Of a stretch of 64,000 nucleotides of DNA, positions 8,144 to 17,078 are shown piece after piece. The position numbers and the translations under genes are program-made. The stretch comes from Psychroflexus gondwanensis ACAM 44. GTDB taxonomy: Bacteria; Bacteroidota; Bacteroidia; Flavobacteriales; Flavobacteriaceae. The stretch is from the NCBI RefSeq assembly GCF_000355905.1, contig NZ_APLF01000002.1, forward strand, positions 1 to 64,000, read 5' to 3'. Position 1 is the first letter of the stretch. Each line of letters begins with the position of its first letter. Under the pieces are notes generated by a model. That model was not told where the DNA came from and did not search any database. It saw only the letters and a list, made by a program, of their open reading frames with translations.

Positions 8144-9091
8144 ATGATTGTGGCTTCACTTTGGATTATTCTGGGCTTTGCCCTCCTCATTTTTGGGGCA
8201 GATGCTTTGGTGAAAGGGGCTTCGGCTTTAGCTAAACGCCTTAAAATGTCCGATCTGGCTATTGGTTTGACCATTGTGGCATTTGGGACATCGGCCCCTG
8301 AGTTGGTGGTGAGTTCGGCGGCTTCTTTGAATCAACAATCCGACTTGATTTTGGGCAATGTGATAGGCAGTAACAACTTCAACTTGTTTATTATCCTGGG
8401 TTTGGTAGCCCTGCTTAAGCCTATTACCGTTCAAAAAGGAATGGTCTGGATCGAGATCCCTATTTCTCTAGGGGTAGTTGCTATTCTTTTTGTTCTCTCC
8501 AATGCACTATTGGGAGCAGAGGTAGCCTCGGTCTCCAGACTAGATGCTATCCTGCTGTTGGTCTTATTTGCTGGCTTTATGTTTTATATTTATAAAGGCT
8601 TGGCAAAAGAGTCTTCTGAAGATATTCCACCTGAAAAGATCTACTCCACTACCAAAATGATAAGCTTTATTATACTCGGCCTCGGCGGTTTGGTTTTGGG
8701 CGGACATTTGGTGGTCACTAGCGCTACCGACATAGCAATGAGTTTTGGAGTGAGTGATAAAGTAATAGGGCTCACTATTGTGGCTGCGGGGACTTCTTTG
8801 CCAGAGCTTGTCACTTCAGTTGTTGCAGCCCTTAAAAACAATGCCGATATCGCCATTGGCAATGTCGTAGGTTCTAATATTTTTAATGTTCTTCTTATAG
8901 TTCCTATTAGCGCTTTGATTCATCCTATAGCCTATAATTCCTCCTTTAACTTAGATCTATTTGTGTTGCTTGGCGGTAGCCTTTTCTTGTTTATAGCGAT
9001 GTTTACGGGAAAAGCTAAACGTCTAGATAGGTGGGAAGCTTTGGTGCTTATTATTAGTTTTGTAGGGTATACTCTGTATATGCTTTTTTGA
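8144..9091 (+). CDS. Calcium/sodium antiporter (CaCA family, YrbG-like)
   Basis: An inner-membrane cation/proton or sodium/calcium exchanger with about ten membrane segments in two inverted halves. The two alpha repeats are visible: GLTIVAFGTSAPELVVS with GNVIGSNNFN in the first half, and GLTIVAAGTSLPELVTS with GNVVGSNIFN in the second. These carry the acidic and Asn residues that bind the cation. The frame opens at 8105, but the ATG at 8144 (MIVASLWIILGF) starts directly before the first membrane helix and matches family length (315 residues). Confidence 0.9.
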   Translation: MIVASLWIILGFALLIFGADALVKGASALAKRLKMSDLAIGLTIVAFGTSAPELVVSSAASLNQQSDLILGNVIGSNNFNLFIILGLVALLKPITVQKGMVWIEIPISLGVVAILFVLSNALLGAEVASVSRLDAILLLVLFAGFMFYIYKGLAKESSEDIPPEKIYSTTKMISFIILGLGGLVLGGHLVVTSATDIAMSFGVSDKVIGLTIVAAGTSLPELVTSVVAALKNNADIAIGNVVGSNIFNVLLIVPISALIHPIAYNSSFNLDLFVLLGGSLFLFIAMFTGKAKRLDRWEALVLIISFVGYTLYMLF

Positions 9092-9361
9092 TAAGACGCT
9101 TTCTACCAATTTAGCATTTAAATGTCTTATAAAATCAGTTTCTTTTTCACTTATTAATTTTCATAAAATAGAACCCTAACTAGTGCTATGCTTATATTTT
9201 TTTCCTCAACTAAGTAAAAAAACCTGTGCTGAGCTACGTCATAGTATAATTCAAATTTTTAATTAAAAATTTAAAAACTAAATTGGTATTACTTAAACCC
9301 TTGACTTTTTCTAGGAAAGGTATTCTACTTCAATTTATTATCTTGGCCATAAAAACAACCT
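9092..9361. other. Intergenic gap with a short repeated sequence
   Basis: This AT-rich gap has no gene. TGTGCTGAGCT-N3-GTCATAGTAT at 9225-9247 is nearly the same as 4743-4765, so it is probably a small dispersed repeat. A promoter for the DUF2891 gene must lie in the last 100 bases but cannot be pinned down. Confidence 0.35.
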
Positions 9362-10465
9362 ATGAAGTTTATTTGGATATCTATTCTTTCTATAACCTTT
9401 TGGAGTTGCCAAGACTCACCAAAACAAGAGGGTGGAAGCAAATCTCCTTTTGAGAATAAAGATTTTATTGAATTTAGCATCACCGAGGCCGAAAAGTTAG
9501 TGGAACTCCCTTTGGAATGCATCACTCAAGAGTTTCCAAATAAGTTAAGCCAAGTTTTGGGTTCTGAAGATGATTTAGCAAGGCCTAAAGAATTACGCCC
9601 TGCTTTTTATGGCTGTTTCGATTGGCATTCTGCGGTGCATAGTCAGTGGTCGCTAGTGAAATTGCTAAAACAGTTCCCCGAACTTAAGCAAGGAGACTCC
9701 ATCCGGTCTGCCCTTTCTGAACGCCTCACTAAGGAAAACATAGAAAAAGAGATAGAATTCTTTGAAACTGAACACAATCAAAATTTTGAAAGAACCTACG
9801 GTTGGGCGTGGTTGTTTACCCTTGCTAAGGAACTGAAGACCTGGGAAGATCCTCAAGCTAAGGTCTGGTTAAACACTATAATGCCATTGGTAGAGGTATT
9901 GGAAACTAAAATGATTGACTTTTTGCCTAAGCTTGTTTATCCAATACGAGTAGGGGAGCACCCCAATACTGCTTTTGCCTTGTCCCTCAGTTTAGATTAT
10001 GCAGAGGCTTTTGAAAAGGCTGAGCTTAAAGCCCTTATCATAAAGCGTTCTAAAGATTTTTACCTAAAGGATAGAGGCTGTCCCTTAACTTGGGAACCTA
10101 GTGGCTATGATTTTCTATCGCCTTGTCTTGAGGAAGTTTCTCTCATGAGCAAGATTCTGCCAGAACAGGAATTTGAGTCTTGGGCCAGAGCTTTTATGCC
10201 AAGTCTGTTTTCAAAATACTTTAGTCTTAAGGTCGCTGAGGTGAGCGATAGGAGTGATGGTAAGTTGGTGCATCTGGAGGGTTTAAACTTTAGTCGGGCT
10301 TGGAATTTATATGAATTGGCCAATCGGTATGAAGCTTTGTATCATCTTAAAACTACGGGGGATAAGCATTTTGTAAAGGCCTATCCTCATCTTTTTGGAG
10401 ATACTTACGAGGGGTCACATTGGTTAGGGACTTTTGCTTTATATGCCCTAGACAAACGCCCAGAA
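9362..10465 (+). CDS. DUF2891 family protein, likely lipoprotein-anchored
   Basis: A 368-residue protein of the DUF2891 family, recognised by ELRPAFYGCFDWHSAVHSQW near residue 79 and by conserved His, Trp and Glu residues throughout, including PSGYDFLSPCLEE. The N-terminus MKFIWISILSITFWSCQDS is a short signal peptide with a lipobox-like Cys at 16, so export and lipid anchoring are likely. No biochemical function is established; the alpha-helical, Trp/His-rich fold resembles alpha/alpha-barrel glycosidase-like proteins, which is inference only. The stop TGA (10466-10468) overlaps the transporter start that follows, so the two are translationally coupled. Confidence 0.78.
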
Positions 10466-11688
10466 TGATTAAAAGTCTGTCAAAATACTTTGGTCCTGGA
10501 ACTTTTGTGGCCGCTGCCTTTATAGGTCCTGGAACCATCACCATCTGTTCCATTGCAGGGGTGACGTTTGGGATGGATTTGATTTGGGCACTAGCATTGT
10601 CTATACTTGCCACGATCGTTTTACAAAATATGTCAGCTCGGGTAGGATTGGTAACTCAAAAAGATCTGGGAACCGCTATGCGACATGTGGTAAAGCATCC
10701 TTTACTAAAAGGAATTCTAATGCTTTTGGTGGTTCTTGCTATTGTTTTTGGAAATGCCGCTTATGAAGCTGGAAACATAAGTGGAGCTGTGATGGGCTTC
10801 TCCGTCATCTATGCAGACACCCAAATCCATTTCGGTAATTTTCAAGTGGATTATTTGCCAGTTGTCATAGGAATCATTTGCTTTTTTATTCTGAATTTGA
10901 ATTCTTATAAAAAAATTGAAAGCGTATTAATAGTATTGGTCGTGTTGATGAGTCTATCTTTTTTGGCAACTGCAGTCATAACCCAACCAGATTATAAAGC
11001 TTTACTAAAAGGATTTGTTTTATTTAAAATGCCTTCAGAATCTTTAACCACTCTTTTGGCGATAGTGGGAACCACCATTGTTCCGTATAATTTGTTTTTA
11101 CACTCGTCTATTGTTCAGGAAAAATGGAAGGGTCTAAAAGGATTAAAGTCAGCCCGATGGGATTCTGCTATAGCAATAGGTTTAGGAGGTTTAGTTTCCA
11201 TAGCGGTGGTAGTTGCCGCTTCCAGGTTACCTAAGCAGGAGTTGCTTTCTATTTTGGATATGGCAGAAACACTCGAGCCCTTGTATGGGGTTTATGCTAA
11301 GTATCTATTGGGTTTCGGTATGTTTGCGGCAGGGATCACTTCAACATTAACGGCCGCTTTGGCGGCAGCCTATGTTTTAAGAGGATGTTTGGGTTGGAAT
11401 GTGAGTACCTCCCATCCTAAATTTAAATGGACTTGGAGAGGTATTCTTTTTCTAGGCGTTTTCTTTTCGTCTTTGGGGATCAATCCAATTCAACTCATCC
11501 AAATAGCCCAAGTGAGTAATGCGATTTTACTGCCTTTTATCGCTGTTTTGCTTTTGGTTATAGTCTCCAACCAAAAGTTGATGGGAGAACATAAAAACAC
11601 TTGGATTCAAAACTTAATAGGCATTTTGATTATCTTGTTTTGCTTGTTTTTGAGCTTAAAGAGTTTTTTTATGATGTTTAACGGGTAA
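10465..11688 (+). CDS. NRAMP-family transporter with non-canonical metal site
   Basis: A 407-residue inner-membrane protein with about 11 membrane segments of the NRAMP/APC fold. Its start overlaps the previous stop (ATGA at 10465), preferred over the longer frame from 10420. In canonical MntH proteins helix 1 carries DPGN and helix 6 carries MPH to bind Mn or Fe. Here the corresponding segments read FIGPGTITICS and TTIVPYNLFLHSS, so the ligand Asp, Asn and Met/His are replaced. Such homologues are unlikely to be normal Mn/Fe importers and may move another substrate. Coupled to the DUF2891 gene. Confidence 0.82.
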   Translation: MIKSLSKYFGPGTFVAAAFIGPGTITICSIAGVTFGMDLIWALALSILATIVLQNMSARVGLVTQKDLGTAMRHVVKHPLLKGILMLLVVLAIVFGNAAYEAGNISGAVMGFSVIYADTQIHFGNFQVDYLPVVIGIICFFILNLNSYKKIESVLIVLVVLMSLSFLATAVITQPDYKALLKGFVLFKMPSESLTTLLAIVGTTIVPYNLFLHSSIVQEKWKGLKGLKSARWDSAIAIGLGGLVSIAVVVAASRLPKQELLSILDMAETLEPLYGVYAKYLLGFGMFAAGITSTLTAALAAAYVLRGCLGWNVSTSHPKFKWTWRGILFLGVFFSSLGINPIQLIQIAQVSNAILLPFIAVLLLVIVSNQKLMGEHKNTWIQNLIGILIILFCLFLSLKSFFMMFNG

Positions 11689-11755
11689 AGGGTTTTATAA
11701 ACTTTTGATTTTATCAGTAGCAAAGTTTTTATCTAAAGTAATTTAGACATCCCCA

Positions 11756-12598
11756 TTATAGACTTAATGATTTTAAATCTGGCTTCAAATCTGCAAACTG
11801 ATCGGGAATTAATTGGTTATTCAGGGATATTATTTTTCTGTGGTTTAAATTCAAATTCTCAATTAATAACATGTAATAAGAATCAAAAATACCATTTAAG
11901 ACCCCGTTGTTTTCTATATTTTCTAAACCTTTCTCAATACGCACTGCTAATTGGGGTTTTTTGGGATTGACATAAAACACCAAAGGGAATGGATAAAAAA
12001 ACATTAAGCTATTTTCTATGCTTAAGTCAGCGTGTTGAGAAGCTCTGTTTTTAAAAATGCTTTCCACTTCATTTGCACCAAAGGTCGTATAGTCAAATTC
12101 TCCGGATACTAGCCTATTAAAAACATCATCAAAACTCCCTTTTTCAATTACTTTAAATTCGTTAGTTCTAAAAATATCGGCATCACTCCATGTTTCTGGA
12201 ATACCTAGTGTTAGTTGTTTTATGTCTTTTGAATTGGCCTCCTTAAACTTAAAGGTATCCTTGTCTTTAATTATAAGAATGCGATATCCTAATAAATTTC
12301 TAGCAAGGGGTTTAGAAATCATAAGGATATCTTCAGGCTTAAACTTCTGGTTACCGGCAATAGTGACTAGCAGATCATGATTTTTTTCGCTAAAAGCAAG
12401 CGATTCCTCTTTTCCGGGATAGTCAGCTCGACTTTCTGAAATCTCCCAAGGCCCAAATTCTAAAGTTGTAGCCTCAAGTAAAGCTTCTAGAACTTCCCTT
12501 TCATAATCTTGTCTAATCTCTGACCGGTTGCCATTCCAGAAATCAACAGTTAAGATATCTAATTTAGAGTGAGTGCGTTTTATCAGAACTAGAGAGTT
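11756..12598 (-). pseudogene. Solute-binding-protein-like gene lacking a start
   Basis: A continuous frame of 280 codons from a stop at 12599-12601 to the TAA/TAG region at 11756. The part after MISKPLARNLLGYRILII (12322) is what a start-codon search would keep, but the protein-like reading continues upstream (LDILTVDFWNGNRSEIRQDYERE, then YPGKEESLAFSEKNHDLLV) with no ATG, GTG or TTG and no signal peptide. The content resembles periplasmic family-3 binding proteins (YEREVLEALLE, LTLGIPETWSD, FDDVFNRLVSGEFDY, YPFPLVFYVNPKKPQL). The 5' end has been lost or mutated, so this is probably a pseudogene. Confidence 0.55.
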
Positions 12599-12872
12599 TT
12601 AGAATGAATTGTTAGGGGAATAAGCATCGTGGAATACGTGTAAGAAAGATTGATTTTAGCGTGTTTTAATTTCTTACAAAGTAAGCCTAATGTTTTACCA
12701 TAAAAAAGTAACGTCATCTTTTAAACTAAACTTTTCATTCAATTTCTTTCATTTTTATTCCAACGATAATTCAACATCAAAATGGAAAAAACGTATCAGC
12801 TTTACAATTTATAAATTGACAATTTGATTTAGGTTAAAAATTTATTCCTTTATATTTAAAAAAACTAATCTC
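12599..12872. other. AT-rich spacer before gamma-glutamyltranspeptidase
   Basis: No gene is visible. The last 60 bases are very AT-rich and end about ten bases before the ggt ATG, consistent with a promoter, but no convincing TAnnTTTG box with a spaced TTTG could be assigned. Confidence 0.3.
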
Positions 12873-14609
12873 ATGAATCTATATCTCAAACCCCTAAGTT
12901 TCCTAACAACTCTACTGATCTTAATAACTTACCATACTTATGGCCAAGGCGATAGGGAAGCTGACGGGCTTAATTTTGCGTCAAGATCTGAAGTTATAGG
13001 ACAATATGGGATGGTAGCGACAAGTCATCCATTAGCCACTCAAATTGGATTGGATATTTTAAAGCAAGGTGGCAACGCCATAGATGCGGCGATAGCTGCA
13101 AATGCAGCTACAGGCCTTATGGAACCAACAGGGAATGGCATTGGAGGTGATTTATTTGCCATTGTCTGGCATGAGAAAACTCAAAAGCTCTATGCTATAA
13201 ACGCCAGTGGGCGTTCACCTTTAGGCTTGTCTTATGATGACCTACTAAAAGAATTAGATGAAATCGACGAGGAAAGTATTCCTCCTTATCATTTACTTTC
13301 TGTCTCCGTGCCAGGCGCCGTAGATGGCTGGTTTGAGTTGCATAAAAAATTCGGCTCTCTATCGATGGAAGAAATTCTTAAATCTCCAATTCACTATGCT
13401 GAAAATGGATTTCCTGTAACAGAAGCTATTTCTGCTGGATGGAGGCGTAGTGTTCCCTTTTTAAAAACTCAGCCAGGAGCTTTTGAAAGCACATTCACTA
13501 TTGACGGTCGTGGCCCTCATAAAGGTGAAATCTTTAAGAATCCCGATCTTGGAAACACGCTAAGAGTGTTGGCGAAAAAGGGTAGAGATGCTTTTTATAA
13601 AGGCGAGATCACTAAAAAGATAGATAAATGGATGGTAAAAAATAAGGGTTATCTACGCTATACAGATTTTGAAAAGCACCGTTCTGAATGGGTGGAACCC
13701 GTTACGACTAACTATAGAGGCTATGACGTTTATCAAGTTGGGGGGAACGTCCAGGGAACAGCCGTTTTACAAATGCTGAATATTTTGGAAGGCTACGATT
13801 TGAAGTCTATGGGGTATGGTACACTAGAAACCTTACATGCTTTTATAGAAACCAAAAAGCTAGTTTACGAAGACAGAGCCAAGCATTACTCAGATCCTGA
13901 TTTTCAAGAGGTGCCTTATGATGTTTTGCTCTCAAAAGAATATGCTGCTAAACGCGGAAAGCTGATTGGTGAAACTGCGATGAAAGACGTTAGCACTGGT
14001 GTTGAGGTTATTGAAAATGGAGACACTGTGTATTTGACCACCGCTGATAGTGAAGGCAATATGGTGTCTTTGATACAAAGTAATTTCAGAGGGATGGGAA
14101 CTGGTTTTGTAGTACCTGGACTTGGATTTAGCTTTCAAAATCGAGGTGAATTGTTTTCTACCGACTCCAAGCACCCTAATGTATATGCCCCAGGAAAGCG
14201 CCCTTTTCACACGATTATACCAGGGTTTGTGATGAAAGACGGCAAGCCATTTTTTAGCTTTGGAAACATGGGAGGGGCTTATCAACCCATAGGACATGTG
14301 AGTATTTTAACCAATATCATCGATTTTGGAATGAATGTACAAGAGGCTGGTGACGCTGCACGATGGGATCATTCAGGATCATCGGAACCTACAGGGAAAC
14401 TCACGGACAAATTGAGTACCACTGGTCAAGTGAACTTAGAGTCTGGAATTCCTTACGAAGTTGTGCGCCAACTTAGAGGAAAGGGACACAAAGTCGAAGT
14501 GGGGAATAGCTTTTTTGGGAGGTATCAAGGTATTATGCGCGATTATGAAAACGGAGTGTATTTAGGTGCTTCAGAATCTAGAGTGGATGGTCAAGCAGCT
14601 GGTTACTAG
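12873..14609 (+). CDS. ggt: Gamma-glutamyltransferase (gamma-glutamyltranspeptidase)
   Basis: A 578-residue Ntn-hydrolase of the GGT family that transfers or hydrolyses gamma-glutamyl groups of glutathione and related peptides. The signal peptide MNLYLKPLSFLTTLLILITYHTYGQ predicts a periplasmic location. Family marks are ILKQGGNAIDAAIAANAATG near 65, EPTGNGIGGDLFAIV near 87, the autoprocessing site at GDTVYLTTADSEGNMVS with Thr385 as expected nucleophile, and GNMGGAYQPIGHV in the small subunit. The Thr is kept but the usual T-T-H is T-V-Y, as in some divergent GGT-like enzymes, so activity on glutathione is not certain. A fragment of a diverged second copy lies at 16013. Confidence 0.87.
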   Translation: MNLYLKPLSFLTTLLILITYHTYGQGDREADGLNFASRSEVIGQYGMVATSHPLATQIGLDILKQGGNAIDAAIAANAATGLMEPTGNGIGGDLFAIVWHEKTQKLYAINASGRSPLGLSYDDLLKELDEIDEESIPPYHLLSVSVPGAVDGWFELHKKFGSLSMEEILKSPIHYAENGFPVTEAISAGWRRSVPFLKTQPGAFESTFTIDGRGPHKGEIFKNPDLGNTLRVLAKKGRDAFYKGEITKKIDKWMVKNKGYLRYTDFEKHRSEWVEPVTTNYRGYDVYQVGGNVQGTAVLQMLNILEGYDLKSMGYGTLETLHAFIETKKLVYEDRAKHYSDPDFQEVPYDVLLSKEYAAKRGKLIGETAMKDVSTGVEVIENGDTVYLTTADSEGNMVSLIQSNFRGMGTGFVVPGLGFSFQNRGELFSTDSKHPNVYAPGKRPFHTIIPGFVMKDGKPFFSFGNMGGAYQPIGHVSILTNIIDFGMNVQEAGDAARWDHSGSSEPTGKLTDKLSTTGQVNLESGIPYEVVRQLRGKGHKVEVGNSFFGRYQGIMRDYENGVYLGASESRVDGQAAGY

Positions 14610-14732
14610 ACTTATGGTCTCTAGTTTAATCTTGCTACGATTTGTATACTATTGCAGGACAGAAGAAAGCGAAATCAAAAAATAGGTCCTTTTCCTTGTG
14701 GATTCATTGCAAAAGTTGGCTTTAAGCTCATT

Positions 14733-15494
14733 CTATTTAACGATGACTGAAGTCTGATCAAGCCCAGTGTTGCCGGTTTTGGGATCATAGGCATAGATAC
14801 TGATGTGATAAACCCCTTTTTCTAAGGTCGTAGTTGCGGTAAAAGTGCTCTGTTTATCTGCAAATTTAAGCTCAACTTCTGTTCTGTTTCCGGTATCCCT
14901 CTGGATCAATGCTTTTACCTCGTAGTCATTGGCATCCCAGATTCCGTCTGGGGAAGTGGGGCAGCCGCACATCATGACCACATTAGCTTTAAGCCTTAGC
15001 TCACTGCCGGCGGAAATGCTTTCATGCGTCTGCGGACTCAGAATATCGACCACAAAACCTGGAATATCAAGAATAAGACCTTCGCCTTCTATATTCTTAC
15101 CCGGAATAAGCCATAGTTGAGTAGAGCTGAGCACTGCGGCCTGTTTTTTTAGCACTGGCGCATACGCTTCAACGGTTACAAAAACGGGTTCTTTTAGGTC
15201 TAAATCCGCAGTAAAGCCGGCTGTTTTATCATTTGTGATTGGCTCACCACGTTTATGCGGGGTTTTCATGATTTTTTCGGTATTGCCTGTGCTTCCGGAT
15301 GTGATTCCTTCGGCCAAAATTTCTCCGGTACTGGCGTTCTTTATGATAATTTGCGCACCGCCTATAGAAGTGCCTATAAATTTGGCATCTTTCGCTTTAG
15401 CGCGAACGGTTACCGAAGTATTCTGAGCAGAAACGGAAGAAAATGACATAAAAACGGTAATTATCAAGCTAAAAATGTAGACCTTTTTGATCAT
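14733..15494 (-). CDS. Secreted protein of unknown function
   Basis: A 253-residue protein with a clear signal peptide (MIKKVYIFSLIITVFMSFSSVSAQ) and a mature part rich in beta structure: NTSVTVRAKAKDAKFIGTSIGGAQIII, a middle domain, and a C-terminal domain YHISIYAYDPKTGNTGLDQTSVIVK that looks like an immunoglobulin-type beta-sandwich. MMCGCPTSPDG near residue 175 may form a disulfide or bind metal. I do not recognise a named family. It is a single gene transcribed toward ggt, with a different, more GC-rich composition than the surrounding spacers. Confidence 0.75.
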   Translation of the reverse strand: MIKKVYIFSLIITVFMSFSSVSAQNTSVTVRAKAKDAKFIGTSIGGAQIIIKNASTGEILAEGITSGSTGNTEKIMKTPHKRGEPITNDKTAGFTADLDLKEPVFVTVEAYAPVLKKQAAVLSSTQLWLIPGKNIEGEGLILDIPGFVVDILSPQTHESISAGSELRLKANVVMMCGCPTSPDGIWDANDYEVKALIQRDTGNRTEVELKFADKQSTFTATTTLEKGVYHISIYAYDPKTGNTGLDQTSVIVK

Positions 15495-16325
15495 TGTTTT
15501 TTTTTATAATTTATTGAAAAAAAGGAGATAGAGCATGGTGCAATTCCTTAAACATTCGTTAAACCATGATCGTTATTTATTATTCCTGTGCCATCATAAG
15601 CTTCTAACGAGAAACAGCCATCGTGGCCAGTAGGAAGCATTCTAGAAATAAGCATAATCAATTAATGCCGAAGGAAAACGGAGGTCCTTCCATCTGAAAA
15701 TCCAGACACTTATATATGTTACTAAATTTCTCATTCTCAGCATCGCGCTGTCAAACATGACATTTAGAATTATTAATTTCAGAAATCGCCCATTGATGTC
15801 CATTATTGCCTAAAATGAACCGTTTTTAGTTTCATTTAAGCAGTTTGATGAACCAATGATAAATGTTGCGATAAGAATAAACTTGTAAATGGTATAAATA
15901 TTTAGGTCAATAATCAACAAAAGAAAATTAAAGTCGATTTATTTCAAACTTGATAAAGAGGAAGAGTGGGGTCTTTCTGCTAGGAGTTCGTGGGAAATTT
16001 TAGAGATAACACGCAATGAAAGATGTTAGTACTGGTGTTGAGGTCGTTGAAAATGGAGACACCGTGTACTTGACCACTGCTTATAGTGAAGGCAATTTAA
16101 GTTTACGTTATAGATAATAGTCCCTTCCTAATATTTTTAAGTCTTAAAGTTTGGTGCTGGGTTTTGATAGATTTTAATAAAGGGGTCTGAGGTCGATGTA
16201 ACATGTTTTTCTTTCTACTTGAAGGGAAAAAGATCTACTCATTATAAAATGGAAGTCATATTTATAACTTTTTCGTAGATTAGTAAAACTCTAGATAAGT
16301 ATTATAAATTTTAAAAGCATAGCCT
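15495..16325. other. Gene-poor spacer holding a gamma-glutamyltranspeptidase scrap
   Basis: About 830 bases without an intact gene. The only recognisable content is the ggt-like fragment at 16013-16096. The rest is AT-rich and shows no protein-like frame, tRNA or strong hairpin. Confidence 0.5.
16013..16096 (+). pseudogene. Fragment of a second gamma-glutamyltransferase gene
   Basis: These 84 bases match 13977-14060 of ggt with nine differences (about 89% identity), in the same reading sense, and cover the catalytic Thr region. Seven of the nine changes are silent; the others give Ile to Val and Asp to Tyr. This pattern means the source gene evolved under selection as a protein before it was lost, so it is a relic of a true paralogue, not a recent copying error. 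Sequence on both sides is unrelated to ggt. Confidence 0.8.
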
Positions 16326-16997
16326 TTGAATTGTAGTAAGAACCGTAAACTTATTTTAAACCTAAATTCTTATGGATGGGTTTTATGTCTGTTCCTAGTA
16401 TTTACTAACTTTTCCAATGCTCAAAGTACCAAAGGGTTTGAGGCGAAGCAGTGGTATGTGGAATCTCAAATTGGGCTCTCTTATCTGTGGAGTGATTTGG
16501 CGATAGTAGACAATTCTTTAAGTTTAGAACAGGAGCCTACTTTCGAAAATGCTATAAAACTTCAAATGCTATTCAATATCAACTATAGTTTAGCAAGGAA
16601 TTTTTTTGTGGGTTTCAATGTAGGTGTTGGATATTTAGACTATGAAATAAAGGAAAGCAATCAACAGGTTAATTTTAGTAATTATCAGTTTGGAACCTAT
16701 TTTCGGTACTATCTTGAAATCACTCCTATGATATCTGTTTTTACTCAAGTCGGGGCAAATCAAAACTTCTTAGAATCCAACCGCTTTGAGTCAAACTCTT
16801 ATATAAATGCTTATAACGACATCGGACTTACTTTAAAATTGGTCGAAAATTGGTGGTTATCCTTCACCTTTAGAGATTTGGTTTATTTTTATTCTAGTGA
16901 CCCTAATTTTGAAGATAGAAGTGATTTTGGGTTTAGTAATCCGCTTCGAAACTTTGCCAAATTTCCAGTGTTTGGTGTTCAGTACCAATTAGATTAA
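16326..16997 (+). CDS. Predicted outer-membrane beta-barrel protein
   Basis: A 223-residue protein with a signal peptide ending near FSNAQ and alternating aromatic/hydrophobic strands: WYVESQIGLSYLWSDLAIV, FFVGFNVGVGYLDYEI, YQFGTYFRYYLEITPMISVF, and a terminal strand FPVFGVQYQLD. This is typical of small flavobacterial porin-like barrels of unknown role. The start is TTG at 16326; an ATG is not available before the signal peptide. No operon partners. Confidence 0.65.
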   Translation: MNCSKNRKLILNLNSYGWVLCLFLVFTNFSNAQSTKGFEAKQWYVESQIGLSYLWSDLAIVDNSLSLEQEPTFENAIKLQMLFNINYSLARNFFVGFNVGVGYLDYEIKESNQQVNFSNYQFGTYFRYYLEITPMISVFTQVGANQNFLESNRFESNSYINAYNDIGLTLKLVENWWLSFTFRDLVYFYSSDPNFEDRSDFGFSNPLRNFAKFPVFGVQYQLD

Positions 16998-17078
16998 ATT
17001 TTATGGCTCTTCGGGTTTAATCGTAAATAATCATCTTTATATATGTGACTTTTCCTGATATTTTAAAAGAAAATACAT

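Noticed and set aside
13932-14297. A 121-codon minus-strand frame inside ggt
   Set aside because: Antisense shadow of a clearly coding gene with full family motifs.
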